A DNA stretch of 64,000 nt from Planctomycetota bacterium. GTDB taxonomy: Bacteria > Planctomycetota > SZUA-567 > H5-PLA8. Made by a program: the position numbers and the translations under genes. The DNA lies in assembly GCA_015075375.1 (NCBI GenBank), contig JABTUM010000005.1, forward strand, positions 1 through 64,000, written 5' to 3'. The number at the start of each line of letters is the position of its first letter. The first letter of the stretch is position 1. The notes under the pieces were generated by a model that had not been told where the DNA came from, ran no database searches, and saw nothing but the letters and a program-made list of their open reading frames with translations. Below, in pieces: positions 1-8,763 of this stretch.

Positions 1-2
1 GC

Positions 3-482
3 GCCAAGCAAGAGGCTGAAGTTAAAGCCAAGCGCGAAGCCGAAGAACGCGCCAAGCAAGAGGCTGAAGTTAGAGCCAAGCGTGAAGCCGAAGAACGCGC
101 CAAGCAAGAGGCCGAGGCCAAAGCCAAGCGCGAAGCCGAAGAACGCGCCAAGCAAGAGGCCGAGGCCAAAGCCATGCGCGAAGCCGAAGAACGCGCCAAA
201 CAAGAGGCCGAGGCCAAGGCCAAGCGCGAAGCCGAAGAACACGCCAAGCAGGAAGCTGCGGCCAAAGCCAAGCGCGAAACCGAAGAACGCGCCAAGCAGG
301 AAGCTGCGGCCAAAGCCAAGCGCGAAGCCGAAGAACGCGCCAAGCAGGAAGCTGCGGCCAAAGCCAAGCGTGAAGCCGAAGAACGCGCCAAGCAAGAGGC
401 TGAGGCCAAAGCCAAGCGCGAGGTGGACGAACGCGCCAAACAAGAGGCCGAGGCCAAAGCCAAGCAACACGCAGAAGAGCGC
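3..482 (+). repeat. 48-bp tandem coding repeat, ten units
   Basis: Units start every 48 bp (3, 51, 99 and so on to 435) and encode AKQEAEAKAKREAEER-like blocks. Changes are mostly conservative (Ala for Glu, Asp for Glu). The array continues left of the window, so its true copy number is unknown. It is coding DNA, not a CRISPR array. Confidence 0.95.
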
Positions 483-2168
483 GCCCGGCAGGAAGAGCTT
501 GTCCGTAAACAACAAGCCGTGGCCGCACGCGCGAAGCAAGAGACCACGGCCGAAGCGGTCGATCGGGTGGAGGTAATCCCCGTCGATGAAGTTGCGCCAT
601 CCCCCGATCCGGAAGCTCAAAAGAGGGCGGAAATCCGAGATGGGTTGGCGGCCGAATTGCTCCCGCTGCCCCCCACGATCGCCGTACCGGCTCCCCATGC
701 CCAAGAGCCGGCCGCAACTATGCTCGCCGTAGATTCCGCCAAGCCTGTAGCCGGCAAGAAGCCCAACGCGGACGCCGACGGCGAGATGGCCGCCACCATG
801 CTGGCCGTAAATTCCGCGAAGCCCGCACCGGGGTCCGGCGCCGCAACCAAGTTCAACGGAGTGGATGAGCCGGCCACCACGCAGGTAGGTCCGATGAATC
901 CGCGGGCCGAAGCCAATCTGGTGCCGCCGACCGAAATGGGCCTGCTGCCCACGGTACAAGCACCGGTAGACTGTGCTAAGCCAGATGCCGCCGGAGATCC
1001 GGCGCTGCGCAAACTACCGGCCGGAAGCATCCCGACGACCGTCGTGGGATCGGCCGACCGCGTGGCGCCCAAGCCGCTGCCGCGTTACGACACGCCCGCC
1101 ACCCCGGCGCCCGATTCCGCGCCGCGCACGCCCGACACCATTTTCCGGTCTGACTTGCGCCGCGACGACGAAGCCAAACCGGCCAAGAAGAAAGCCGATC
1201 TCGGGCACCCGCCGGCCGAGTCCAACGCGCTCGAGCCAGTCACGAACGTACGCCCGGTCGAGCCCATGGGCACGGAAGACTTCCCCGCCGTGCAGGGCTA
1301 CACCTTTCATAGCAAAATCGGCATCGGACCGCTGGGCTCCGTCTACCGGGTGCGCCACAACGTACTCAAGCGGCCCATGGCCCTCAAATTGGTGCTCGCG
1401 GACACCGACTTCAAAGGCTTCACCGAAAGCGATCGCCTGCGCTTCAAGGCAGACATCGAATCGGCGGCGTACCTGGAGCATCCGCACATCGTCCAGGTCT
1501 TCGCGGTGGGGCAGTACAACGGGAACCCGCAGGTGGCGATGGAATACCTGCCCGGCGGCGACCTGGGCATGCGCCTTGCCGCGCAACCCCAGGATCCCAA
1601 GTGGTCCGCCGAACTGATCGTGAAACTCGCCTCGGCTCTGCACGCCGGCCACAAGCAGAGCATCTTCCACCGCGCGATGAAGCCGGCCAATGTGCTCTTC
1701 AACGACGACGGTGAACCGCGCATCACCGACTACGGCATCTCGCGCCTGATGGAAATCAAAGCCGAAGTGACCAAGAAGGGCATGCCGCTGGGCGAATTGT
1801 GCTACATGTCGCCCGAAAATATCCGCGGCGACGAAAGCCGCCTGCGGCCCACCTGCGACGTCTACAGCCTGGGCGCGATCCTGTACGAATGCCTCACCGG
1901 CTACCCGCCCTTCCCGCGGCTCTATACGGGGGTGCTCACCGGCGACATCATGAAGCTGGTGGTCGAACAGGATCCGGCGCCGCCCACGCAGGTAAAGGCC
2001 GATATCCCCAGGCCGCTCGAATACATCGTCATGCAATGCCTGCGCAAGGACCCGGCGGCGCGCTACGCCACCACCGACGACCTCGCCCAGGATCTGCAAC
2101 GATTCCTGAAAGGCGAGCGCGTCCTCGCCCAAGGCAAGAGCTTCTTCAAGCGCTTGCTGGGGCGCTGA
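3..2168 (+). CDS. Kinase-fold protein with HRD Asp replaced by Ala; N-terminal charged repeats; 5' end outside window
   Basis: The reading frame is open from the first bases, so the start codon lies upstream; 721 codons are visible. Residues 1-160 are ten copies of a 16-residue Ala/Lys/Glu/Arg repeat, predicted as a long charged helix. Residues about 160-430 are a Pro/Ala-rich linker. From about 432 a Hanks-type Ser/Thr kinase fold follows: a Gly loop (GIGPLGSVY), the VAIK-type Lys in MALKLV, the metal-binding Asp in ITDYGIS and SPE. The catalytic loop reads HRAMKPAN, so the HRD aspartate is Ala (codon 1674-1676). This is a seen substitution; loss of phosphotransfer is inferred. It could act as an allosteric or scaffold pseudokinase. 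The stop abuts the stop of the convergent next gene. Confidence 0.9.
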   Translation, partial: AKQEAEVKAKREAEERAKQEAEVRAKREAEERAKQEAEAKAKREAEERAKQEAEAKAMREAEERAKQEAEAKAKREAEEHAKQEAAAKAKRETEERAKQEAAAKAKREAEERAKQEAAAKAKREAEERAKQEAEAKAKREVDERAKQEAEAKAKQHAEERARQEELVRKQQAVAARAKQETTAEAVDRVEVIPVDEVAPSPDPEAQKRAEIRDGLAAELLPLPPTIAVPAPHAQEPAATMLAVDSAKPVAGKKPNADADGEMAATMLAVNSAKPAPGSGAATKFNGVDEPATTQVGPMNPRAEANLVPPTEMGLLPTVQAPVDCAKPDAAGDPALRKLPAGSIPTTVVGSADRVAPKPLPRYDTPATPAPDSAPRTPDTIFRSDLRRDDEAKPAKKKADLGHPPAESNALEPVTNVRPVEPMGTEDFPAVQGYTFHSKIGIGPLGSVYRVRHNVLKRPMALKLVLADTDFKGFTESDRLRFKADIESAAYLEHPHIVQVFAVGQYNGNPQVAMEYLPGGDLGMRLAAQPQDPKWSAELIVKLASALHAGHKQSIFHRAMKPANVLFNDDGEPRITDYGISRLMEIKAEVTKKGMPLGELCYMSPENIRGDESRLRPTCDVYSLGAILYECLTGYPPFPRLYTGVLTGDIMKLVVEQDPAPPTQVKADIPRPLEYIVMQCLRKDPAARYATTDDLAQDLQRFLKGERVLAQGKSFFKRLLGR

Positions 2169-3404
2169 TCACCGCTCCGGCGCCGTGCCCCAATCCGGTA
2201 CGTTCAGCCATTCGCCGTCGCGCTGCGCCGATTGGTGCGCCACGCAGCCCGCCGCCATATACCGCGAGGCTTCCCATGCATTCGTCAGCGGCGGACGGTT
2301 CTCGGCGACGGCCGATACGAATTCATGAACCAGATACGCGTGCGATCCGCGGTGCCCGCCATACACCCGCTGGTCGGCCTTCTTCGCCTCGAAGTCGTCG
2401 TCCTTGTAGCCCACGCGATCCTTGGGGGGATCCTTGCGATTCATCGCCGTATAGAATGCGTCGTAGACTTCCTGCGGCAGCGGATCCCGCATCTCCTCCA
2501 CGCTCAGCTTCGTCCCGCGCTGCTTATCGATCCAGTGATCGTGCCGGAAACTGCCCAGCGTTCCGTACACGTTAAACGCTTCCTCGCCGTGCATGCCGAT
2601 GTGGCGGTACTCGTTGATCCGCATCGTCGCGCCGTTCGCCAGTTTGAAGAATCCCGTCTCATTACCGAACTCACCGGAAAAGAATGCATCGTCCTTCGGC
2701 GCCGCGAAGCCCACGCAACTCGCCTTCACCGCGTGCGTGCGCATCACATGCAGCGGCCCGCTCGTCGAATGCGTCGGGTAGTGCATCGGCCCGCCCTTGA
2801 TGCCGCGTGCGTCGTACGTCTTCTTAAGCTCGATCCACTCGCGCCCCGCCGCGCTGTTCAGGCGGTGTTCCTGAACTTTGCGCAGGTTGCAGCCCGGGCT
2901 GTCCACGTCGTGGTAATACTGCCCTTCGGCAAAAACGAACGCGCCGAACGCGCCGGCCTGCGCCTGTCGCCGGCAGTACATCGTCTCAGGATGAAAGACC
3001 GTCGTCTCGCCCAGCATGTAGTGCTTGCCCGTTCGCCGGCACGTCTGCACCAGCTTGTCGCACCAGTCGAGAATCTCCGAAGCGTCTGGGAGCGAGACGA
3101 TCGGCACGGCGCTGTACACGTCCTTCCCGTGCTCCAGCGCCCGAATGCACTGCTCCGCATGCAGCCACGGTTGCGTGATCACCACCAGCGCGTCGAACTT
3201 CGCCTTCAGGATCGCATCCAGGCTTGGATACGCGTCGCCCTCCGAGAACTTGTCTTTATAAAACGGATCTTCCGCAAACCGCTTGATCCGCTCGGCCTCG
3301 CGGTCGCAAAATCCGATCCGGCTTACCAGCGGATGCGCTTTAAAGAGCGCCGCGAACGACGATCCGAATGCGCCCAGTCCCACCAACCCGATCGAAAGTC
3401 CCAT
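2169..3404 (-). CDS. Gfo/Idh/MocA-like protein lacking the EKP lysine
   Basis: A 411-residue protein with an N-terminal Rossmann fold (GLVGLGAFG at residues 7-15) and a C-terminal alpha/beta domain typical of NAD(P)-dependent sugar and inositol dehydrogenases. At the place where the family normally has E-K-P (the catalytic Lys) it reads YSAVPIVS, so no Lys is present there. The later segment has GPMHYPTHST and ends in a conserved-looking VPDWG tail. It is the last gene of the minus-strand run that starts at the IclR regulator and is 9 bp after the ceramidase-like gene. A role on an oxidised sugar or polyol is inferred; a classical dehydrogenase reaction is less certain because of the missing Lys. 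Confidence 0.85.
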   Translation of the reverse strand: MGLSIGLVGLGAFGSSFAALFKAHPLVSRIGFCDREAERIKRFAEDPFYKDKFSEGDAYPSLDAILKAKFDALVVITQPWLHAEQCIRALEHGKDVYSAVPIVSLPDASEILDWCDKLVQTCRRTGKHYMLGETTVFHPETMYCRRQAQAGAFGAFVFAEGQYYHDVDSPGCNLRKVQEHRLNSAAGREWIELKKTYDARGIKGGPMHYPTHSTSGPLHVMRTHAVKASCVGFAAPKDDAFFSGEFGNETGFFKLANGATMRINEYRHIGMHGEEAFNVYGTLGSFRHDHWIDKQRGTKLSVEEMRDPLPQEVYDAFYTAMNRKDPPKDRVGYKDDDFEAKKADQRVYGGHRGSHAYLVHEFVSAVAENRPPLTNAWEASRYMAAGCVAHQSAQRDGEWLNVPDWGTAPER

Positions 3405-3413
3405 GGCTCCCCC

Positions 3414-4796
3414 TTAGTCCTTTAGAATTGCGTGCACGCGCTCGGCGCATGCCGCCGTCAGTTTTTCCAAACTGCCCGCCGCGTACGGCGTCTGCCAGAC
3501 CGGGTACACGTCGCGCGTGTACAGTTCGCGCGGCGGCAGGTACCCCATGCTTCCGTTGACCACGTTCATCGGAGCCAGTGCCACGCCGGGCGCCGCGGCG
3601 CGCAGCGAGCGCTGAAAGTCCGAGTACGTTTCGTTGATCTGCCCCAGCAACACGGCGTCTCCGACGCGCCAAAGCCACACGGGTACGCGATGCGTGCGTC
3701 CTTCACCCAGCCGCTCGCGCAGCGCGATCTTCCGACGCAGCCGCTCGCGTAACGCGCGGTCGCGCTCGGACTCCTGCCGCGCTTGCAGTTCGACAAGCCC
3801 CGGGAGATCGTCCTTGAGCGCCAGTTCCACCTCGAACCGATCGGCCCGCAGCACCGTCGACGGCGCATACGCCGCACGCCGCCACGTCGCCAGCGGCGCG
3901 CCCGATTCCACGACACCGGCGTACTCCAAACGCGTCGCCGGCGGCAGCATGTCCTCCAGGGCCGCAAGCGCCGCGTAGCCGGCCTGCCGCCCGTTTTTGT
4001 CCACGATGCTTGGATCGCCGGTGTATTGTTCGCGCGGCGCGAGTTCGCCCGAAGCACCTTGCAGGAACAGACACGGCGCGCCGTCCGTCGCGCCTTCGAC
4101 GACTTCGCGCATCGCGCCCGGCCAGTCAGGAGAAAGCAACTTGTTCTGCCACGCAAACGTCGTCGGATGGCAGGCGTAGTGAACCAGCGTCGCCATCACC
4201 CGCCCGCTTGCATTGGTGACTCGCCCTGCCAGCAGGGTGTCATCGGCGCTCGCGCCCGGATGAAATCCGGTGACGAGCCGCTCCGTATCCGGGTCCGGCA
4301 GGTCGCGCACCGCCGCCAGCGCGCAGCGTCCGTACCGCCACGTCAGCACCGCCGGTTCCGCGCGAGCCAGGGCTTCCCGTCCTGCTTCGCGAAGCTCTTG
4401 CACCAACCGCGCGCCGTAGGCCGGAACCAGGCTCATACCCGGGAGATCTTCGCGCGAGGTCTCCCAACGCGGGCACGCATGCGTGTGCGTAAACGCGAGC
4501 ATCACGCGCGCGGGGTCGAGCTTCAATTCGTCGCGCACCGCGCGGACCAAAACGTTCTCCGGATCGCCGCCGTGGATCAGATCGATGGAAACAAGCGCCA
4601 GCGTTTCCCCGCCGCTCGCGTTCTGCAGGACCAGCACCGTGGCCGTCAGCGGCCGGTGCACGCCCTCGCACGCGTCGTGCGCCGCCGCTCCCCAATTGCG
4701 CGCATAAATGCCCACCGGCGCGGTGATGTCGCGCCGCGCCACGCCAATGCGGCCGGCGAAGCCTGCGTGCAGGAACGGATGCGGCCGTGCGCTCAT
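3414..4796 (-). CDS. Neutral/alkaline ceramidase-like hydrolase (PF04734-type N-terminal domain)
   Basis: 460 residues with no signal peptide. The fold signature is the N-terminal domain of neutral/alkaline non-lysosomal ceramidases: RDITAPVG near the start, a zinc-type FTHTHACP motif near residue 103, HYACHPTTF near 210 and LQGASGELAP near 245. The C-terminal membrane-binding domain of true ceramidases is absent, as is usual for the short homologues common in Planctomycetes and Lentisphaerae, whose substrates are unknown. It is translated 1 bp after the GNAT gene and 9 bp before the Gfo/Idh gene. Context suggests a hydrolase (amide or ester) in a carbohydrate-related pathway, not sphingolipid turnover. 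A second member lies at 38.9 kb. Confidence 0.82.
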   Translation of the reverse strand: MSARPHPFLHAGFAGRIGVARRDITAPVGIYARNWGAAAHDACEGVHRPLTATVLVLQNASGGETLALVSIDLIHGGDPENVLVRAVRDELKLDPARVMLAFTHTHACPRWETSREDLPGMSLVPAYGARLVQELREAGREALARAEPAVLTWRYGRCALAAVRDLPDPDTERLVTGFHPGASADDTLLAGRVTNASGRVMATLVHYACHPTTFAWQNKLLSPDWPGAMREVVEGATDGAPCLFLQGASGELAPREQYTGDPSIVDKNGRQAGYAALAALEDMLPPATRLEYAGVVESGAPLATWRRAAYAPSTVLRADRFEVELALKDDLPGLVELQARQESERDRALRERLRRKIALRERLGEGRTHRVPVWLWRVGDAVLLGQINETYSDFQRSLRAAAPGVALAPMNVVNGSMGYLPPRELYTRDVYPVWQTPYAAGSLEKLTAACAERVHAILKD

Positions 4797-4797
4797 C

Positions 4798-5397
4798 TCA
4801 GTTCGCCCTCAAGGGTAACGTCACACGCGGCCCGGACAGGATCGACTCGAAGCGTTCCGCCGCGCCCAGTTGCTCCAGAATCGCAGGCCAGCGCGTGCGA
4901 TGGCTTTCATCGTCCAGCACCGGCACGAAGCCCAGCGCGAGATACACCTTGATGGCCGCGAGCCGGAAGTCGTCGGTGTGCAGCACCACCTGCATCCGGC
5001 CTTCTCCGCGCATGTGCTCCATCGCTGCGACCGTCACCCAATGCCCCAGCTTCTTCCCGCGGTGCTCCGGATGCGAGCCGACCCAATGCACGTAACCCAC
5101 GTGCGCACCGAAAACCGGACGATGCCAAGCCGAGGCCGTCGCCACTGCTGCCCCGCCGCAAACGATCAGCTTCACGCGCTCGGGGCGAAACTCCGGATCG
5201 CTGCGCATCAGCTTCGTGAAATCGTTGTGCCCGGGCTTGCAGCCGTATGCGAGATCCTGGAGCGCATTCCAGGCCGGCTCGTCGGCGTCCGTGAAATCGC
5301 GCAGCGTGTAACCGGGGGGCAACTCCAGCACCGGAAGATGATTCAGGTTCGCGCGATGCATCAGCAACTGCACCGGCTTCGCTTGCTTCTCGGCCAT
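4798..5397 (-). CDS. GNAT-family N-acetyltransferase
   Basis: 199 residues from ATG at 5397, chosen because the preceding bases read AAAGAGGTG at good spacing and a longer frame would run into the upstream gene. The core has the acetyl-CoA loop in HPEHRGKKLG (R-x-x-G-x-G/A-like), preceded by the strand HVGYVHWVGS and followed by the helix WVTVAAMEHM. It ends with the HTDD...AIKVYLALGFVP signature of GNAT enzymes. The substrate cannot be read from sequence. It lies inside the minus-strand sugar-acid gene run, 29 bp downstream of the dehydratase and 1 bp upstream of the ceramidase-like gene, so amino-sugar or small-molecule acetylation in the same pathway is a plausible inference. Confidence 0.85.
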   Translation of the reverse strand: MAEKQAKPVQLLMHRANLNHLPVLELPPGYTLRDFTDADEPAWNALQDLAYGCKPGHNDFTKLMRSDPEFRPERVKLIVCGGAAVATASAWHRPVFGAHVGYVHWVGSHPEHRGKKLGHWVTVAAMEHMRGEGRMQVVLHTDDFRLAAIKVYLALGFVPVLDDESHRTRWPAILEQLGAAERFESILSGPRVTLPLRAN

Positions 5398-5426
5398 ATC
5401 CGGCACCTCTTTGAACCTTGCCGCGC

Positions 5427-6611
5427 CTACCAGTCCGTGACGCTGCCATCGGGATTGAAGCTCCGCTGCAGAACTTCCTGCTGGAACGGATGCTTGCGCA
5501 CTTCGTCCTCGTCGATCTCGATGCCCAACCCCGGCCGCGTGTTCGGACGCACCAGGCGGCCTTTCGATTCCACTACGAAGCCTTCCTTCACCACGTCCTG
5601 CCGCCACGGCACGTCGTTATGCACGCTCTCGCAGATGGCGTACGCCGGCGTCGCGAAGCCGAACTCCAGCGACGCCGCGGTGCTTACCGGACCCTGTGGA
5701 TTGTGCGGCGCCAACGCCACGCGATAAGCCTCCGCCAACGCGGCGATCCGCCGGGCCTGCGTGAGACCTCCGCAATGCGTGATATCCGGCTGCAAGACGC
5801 GGCAGGCGCGTTGGGCCAGCGCATCGCGGAACGATTCCAGTCCGACGAGCCGCTCTCCGGTGGCGATGGGTGTCGAGACTGCCTGCTGAATCGCCGCCAA
5901 ATCGTCGAGTTGCTCCGGCCAGCACGGCTCTTCGAAAAAATAAAGCCCGTACGGCTCCAGTGCCTTGGCGAATTGCATCCCCATCGCCGGACTCGGCCGC
6001 GCGTGGCAGTCCACCATGATGTCGATTCCGTCGCCTGCCGCCTCGCGCATGGCCCGCACGCAGCTTTCCGCGTAGCGAATCGGCTTGAGCCCCTCCAGCG
6101 GCATGGTTTCCGGAACGGCCATCGACTTGAACGCCGTGAAGCCCTCCTCGACGGCCTTTCGCGCCAACTCCGCAAAGCGCTTCGCATCGCCGGGCTTCGT
6201 CTCGTAAAAGTCTTCCATCTTGCCGCCGCCGAGGTGGCAGTAGAGCCGCACGTAGTCGCGCACCGCGCCGCCCCAAAGCGCGTGACACGGCACGCCGTGA
6301 ACCTTGCCCACGATATCCCACAGCGCCAGGTCGATCCCGCTGATCGCCGTCCCGCGCACGATCCCGTTTCCGTGCCAGAAATGCTGCCGGTACATCGATT
6401 GCCACAAGTGTTCGACGCGCGTCGGATCTTCGCCGATCAGCAGGCCGTTCAGGTCTTCCAGCGCGCCCACCACCCCGCGCGTGTGCCATTCCAGCGTCGC
6501 TTCGCCCCAGCCGTACAGGCCCGCTTGATCGGTGTGGACCTTCACGAAGATCCAATTCCGCATCCGCGCATGGCAAACCAGGGGCTCGATTCGCGTGATC
6601 TTCATGGTCAA
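5427..6611 (-). CDS. Enolase-superfamily sugar-acid dehydratase, D-galactonate dehydratase-like
   Basis: 394 residues, the usual length of mandelate racemase/muconate lactonizing enzyme relatives. Metal ligands are visible as Asp in IMVDCHAR, Glu in FFEEP and Glu in ATGERL; the C-terminal catalytic His is in LAPHNPQGP. The layout FVKVHTD, GWGEAT, GIDLALWDI and GLGIEIDEDEV follows the D-galactonate/mannonate dehydratase branch closely. The enzyme would abstract the proton alpha to a carboxylate and expel water from an aldonate to give a 2-keto-3-deoxy acid. The exact sugar is not provable from motifs. Its start overlaps the aminotransferase stop by 4 bp (ATGA), implying translational coupling. 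Confidence 0.87.
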   Translation of the reverse strand: MTMKITRIEPLVCHARMRNWIFVKVHTDQAGLYGWGEATLEWHTRGVVGALEDLNGLLIGEDPTRVEHLWQSMYRQHFWHGNGIVRGTAISGIDLALWDIVGKVHGVPCHALWGGAVRDYVRLYCHLGGGKMEDFYETKPGDAKRFAELARKAVEEGFTAFKSMAVPETMPLEGLKPIRYAESCVRAMREAAGDGIDIMVDCHARPSPAMGMQFAKALEPYGLYFFEEPCWPEQLDDLAAIQQAVSTPIATGERLVGLESFRDALAQRACRVLQPDITHCGGLTQARRIAALAEAYRVALAPHNPQGPVSTAASLEFGFATPAYAICESVHNDVPWRQDVVKEGFVVESKGRLVRPNTRPGLGIEIDEDEVRKHPFQQEVLQRSFNPDGSVTDW

Positions 6612-7942
6612 GCCAGCCCCTTCAGCGCATCGCGCGTCGCATCCAGCGTTCGGTCGATCTCCGCTTCCGAATGTGCGGCGCTAACCGAGCCCTGCTTGCA
6701 CGGCATCGGGAAATGGAAGACGCCTCGTTCCAAGAGCGCCAAACGCAGCAGCCGGTCGCGCTCGAAGTCGTGGTGTTCCAAAATATCGTGCCAGTCGCGC
6801 GGCGTGTGATCCATGAAGTACACGCAGAATGCCGAAGCGTTCCGCACCACGGTCGCCGGCTCTCCGCGCTCGTGGAAGATCGCTTCCAAGCCGCGTTGCA
6901 ACCGCGCGCTCAGCGCATCAAGCCTCGCATAGACATCGCCGCCGTGGGCCGCCAACCGATCCAGCGTCGCCAGCGCCGCAGCGCATGCCAGCGGGTGCGC
7001 GTTGTACGTACCGGCGATCAGCACGCGCTTCCCGGCATCGGGCGACGCGAACAGATCCATCAACTCGCGCTTCCCGCCGATCACGCCCAGCGGATGCCCA
7101 TTCGCCACCGCTTTGCCGAAAACCGATAAATCCGGCGTCACGCCGCAGACGCTCTGGTACCCGCCCAAGGCCGAACGGAACCCCGTCTTCACTTCGTCGA
7201 AGACCAGCACCGCACCGTAACGGTCGCACAGCTCGCGCAACCCGCGCAGATAGCCGGCCTGCGGGAGCACCACCCCCACATTCTGCAGGACCGGTTCGGT
7301 CAGCACGCATGCGATGGGGTGCTTGCGCAGCGCGTATTCGACCGACTCCAAGTCGTTGAAGTTGACCGCGTGCAGCTTGTGCTGCGTGGCTTCGGGCACC
7401 CCGGCGCTCAGGGGCAGCCATGGGTATTCGCCTGGAGAGACGCGCGGGCCGATCTGCGCGCGCGTGGGCATCACCGTGCGCGCCACTTCGTTATGCCAGC
7501 CGTTGTAGCCGCCCAGCGTGAGCAGCACGTCCTCACGGCCGGTGTGCGCTCGGGCGAGTCGAATCGCGTGCGCCGTCGCTTCGCTGCCGGTATTGGTAAG
7601 CTGCACACGCTCCAGTGTCGGCACCGCCTCGCACAGCTTCATCGCCAGTTCGGCTTCCCACGGCGTCGTGCCCGCGCCCATCAGCGACCAACCCTGATTC
7701 ATCGCCCGCGCGATTGCCGCGTTGATCTCCGGGTCGTTGTGCCCCAGCAGATGCGGCGCGAAAGCCGCGTGGTAGTCGAGGTACTCGCGTCCTTCCGCGT
7801 CCCAAATCCGGCTGCCCTGCGCGCGCACGAAGACCAGCGCCGGATCGATCTTCCGGTTCAGCGAGACCACGCCACCGGCCAGGTGCCGCGCGCTTAAACG
7901 ATTCCACGTCTCGCTGCGCGTCATGGATTCCGTTTTCGGCAT
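6608..7942 (-). CDS. Class III PLP aminotransferase, glutamate-1-semialdehyde aminomutase-like
   Basis: 444 residues with the class III fold: LTNTGSEATAHAIRLARAHT (substrate/PLP region), the Asp in VFDEVKTGFRS that contacts PLP nitrogen, and the Schiff-base Lys in VFGKAVANGHPLG. The sequence resembles GSA aminomutase, but this enzyme sits in a sugar-acid operon without heme genes, so an amino-transfer to or from a keto or aldehyde sugar derivative is more likely. That is inference. It is 9 bp downstream of the IclR gene and overlaps the dehydratase gene by 4 bp. Confidence 0.85.
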   Translation of the reverse strand: MPKTESMTRSETWNRLSARHLAGGVVSLNRKIDPALVFVRAQGSRIWDAEGREYLDYHAAFAPHLLGHNDPEINAAIARAMNQGWSLMGAGTTPWEAELAMKLCEAVPTLERVQLTNTGSEATAHAIRLARAHTGREDVLLTLGGYNGWHNEVARTVMPTRAQIGPRVSPGEYPWLPLSAGVPEATQHKLHAVNFNDLESVEYALRKHPIACVLTEPVLQNVGVVLPQAGYLRGLRELCDRYGAVLVFDEVKTGFRSALGGYQSVCGVTPDLSVFGKAVANGHPLGVIGGKRELMDLFASPDAGKRVLIAGTYNAHPLACAAALATLDRLAAHGGDVYARLDALSARLQRGLEAIFHERGEPATVVRNASAFCVYFMDHTPRDWHDILEHHDFERDRLLRLALLERGVFHFPMPCKQGSVSAAHSEAEIDRTLDATRDALKGLA

Positions 7943-7951
7943 CCCCTGCTC

Positions 7952-8755
7952 CTATCCCACGGGCGCCGCGGCGGGCGCTTCCCGGTAGCCCAGTGCGGCC
8001 GAAAGAGCCCGCGCATGCGCCAGCAACAACTCGATATGCTCCCGGTCCAGCTTGAACGGCGTCCCGCGCAAGGGCCCAGAAATCGAAAGTGCCGCGATCC
8101 AGCGCCCGCCCGCATCGCGAACCGGCGCGCCGATGCAACCCACTCCTAAATGTTCCTCGCCGGCTTCCAGCGCGTACCCGCGCCGTTCGATCAACTCGAA
8201 CTCGTCCGCCAGCGCCGCGCGATCCACGATCGTCTTCTCGGTGAAACGCTGCAGCGGTTCCTGAAGCCAACGCATCCGCAAGGCCGGCTTCATCCCGGCC
8301 AGGAGCACCTTACCCAACGCCGAAGCATGCGGCACACAGCTTCCCCCCACCGCACTCGCCACCTGGATCAACTCCGGGCTGGCCTCCTTCGCGACCACCA
8401 GGAACTGCGAACCTACTTCACGCGCCAGATGCGCGCTCGCCCGCGCCTCGAGCGCCAAGCGCTCCAGCACCGGCCGCGCCTCACGAATCAACCGGTTTGC
8501 GTCCAGGTATCGATCGGCTAAATAGAGCACGCGCGGACCAAGCTGGTAGGCGCCGCGCTTCTCCGGCTGCACCGCATAGCCCAAGCCCGCCAGCGTCTTC
8601 AGCATCCGGCTGACGGTGCTCTTCTCGAGGCCCAACTCCACGGCCAGTTCCGTCACGCCACGCGGCCCGCCGGCCAAGGACTCCAGCAGTTCGAATGCCC
8701 GCTCGACGGTCTGGTAGCCGTCCCCGTTTTCGATTCGCTCTTGTTGCATTAGCAT
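7952..8755 (-). CDS. IclR-family transcriptional regulator
   Basis: 267 residues from ATG at 8755; GTG at 8761 and ATG at 8749 are in-frame alternatives. An N-terminal winged HTH (AFELLESLAGGPRGVTELA then LEKSTVSRMLKTLAGLGY) is followed by the IclR effector domain with PHASALGKVLLAGM, DEFELIERRGYALEAGEE and GVGCIGAPVRDAGG. IclR proteins typically repress or activate small carbon-catabolic operons in response to a pathway intermediate. It is the first gene of the minus-strand run and most likely controls it and itself. An inverted TTGTT-N8-AACAA lies just upstream. Confidence 0.92.
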   Translation of the reverse strand: MLMQQERIENGDGYQTVERAFELLESLAGGPRGVTELAVELGLEKSTVSRMLKTLAGLGYAVQPEKRGAYQLGPRVLYLADRYLDANRLIREARPVLERLALEARASAHLAREVGSQFLVVAKEASPELIQVASAVGGSCVPHASALGKVLLAGMKPALRMRWLQEPLQRFTEKTIVDRAALADEFELIERRGYALEAGEEHLGVGCIGAPVRDAGGRWIAALSISGPLRGTPFKLDREHIELLLAHARALSAALGYREAPAAAPVG

Positions 8756-8763
8756 CAACACCG

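Noticed and set aside
3..482. CRISPR-like regular spacing
   Set aside because: The 48-bp units are contiguous with no unique spacers and are in frame with a kinase-fold protein.
1014..2132. Long antisense open frame over the kinase-like gene
   Set aside because: GC-rich third positions keep antisense frames open. It lacks family motifs, while the plus strand carries a full kinase pattern. The same applies to long frames opposite most genes, for example 18398-21208 and 58369-61158.
6608..7942. Heme-pathway glutamate-1-semialdehyde aminomutase (hemL)
   Set aside because: Fold and length fit, but the gene sits in an IclR-led sugar-acid run, and class III aminotransferases of this branch have many substrates.
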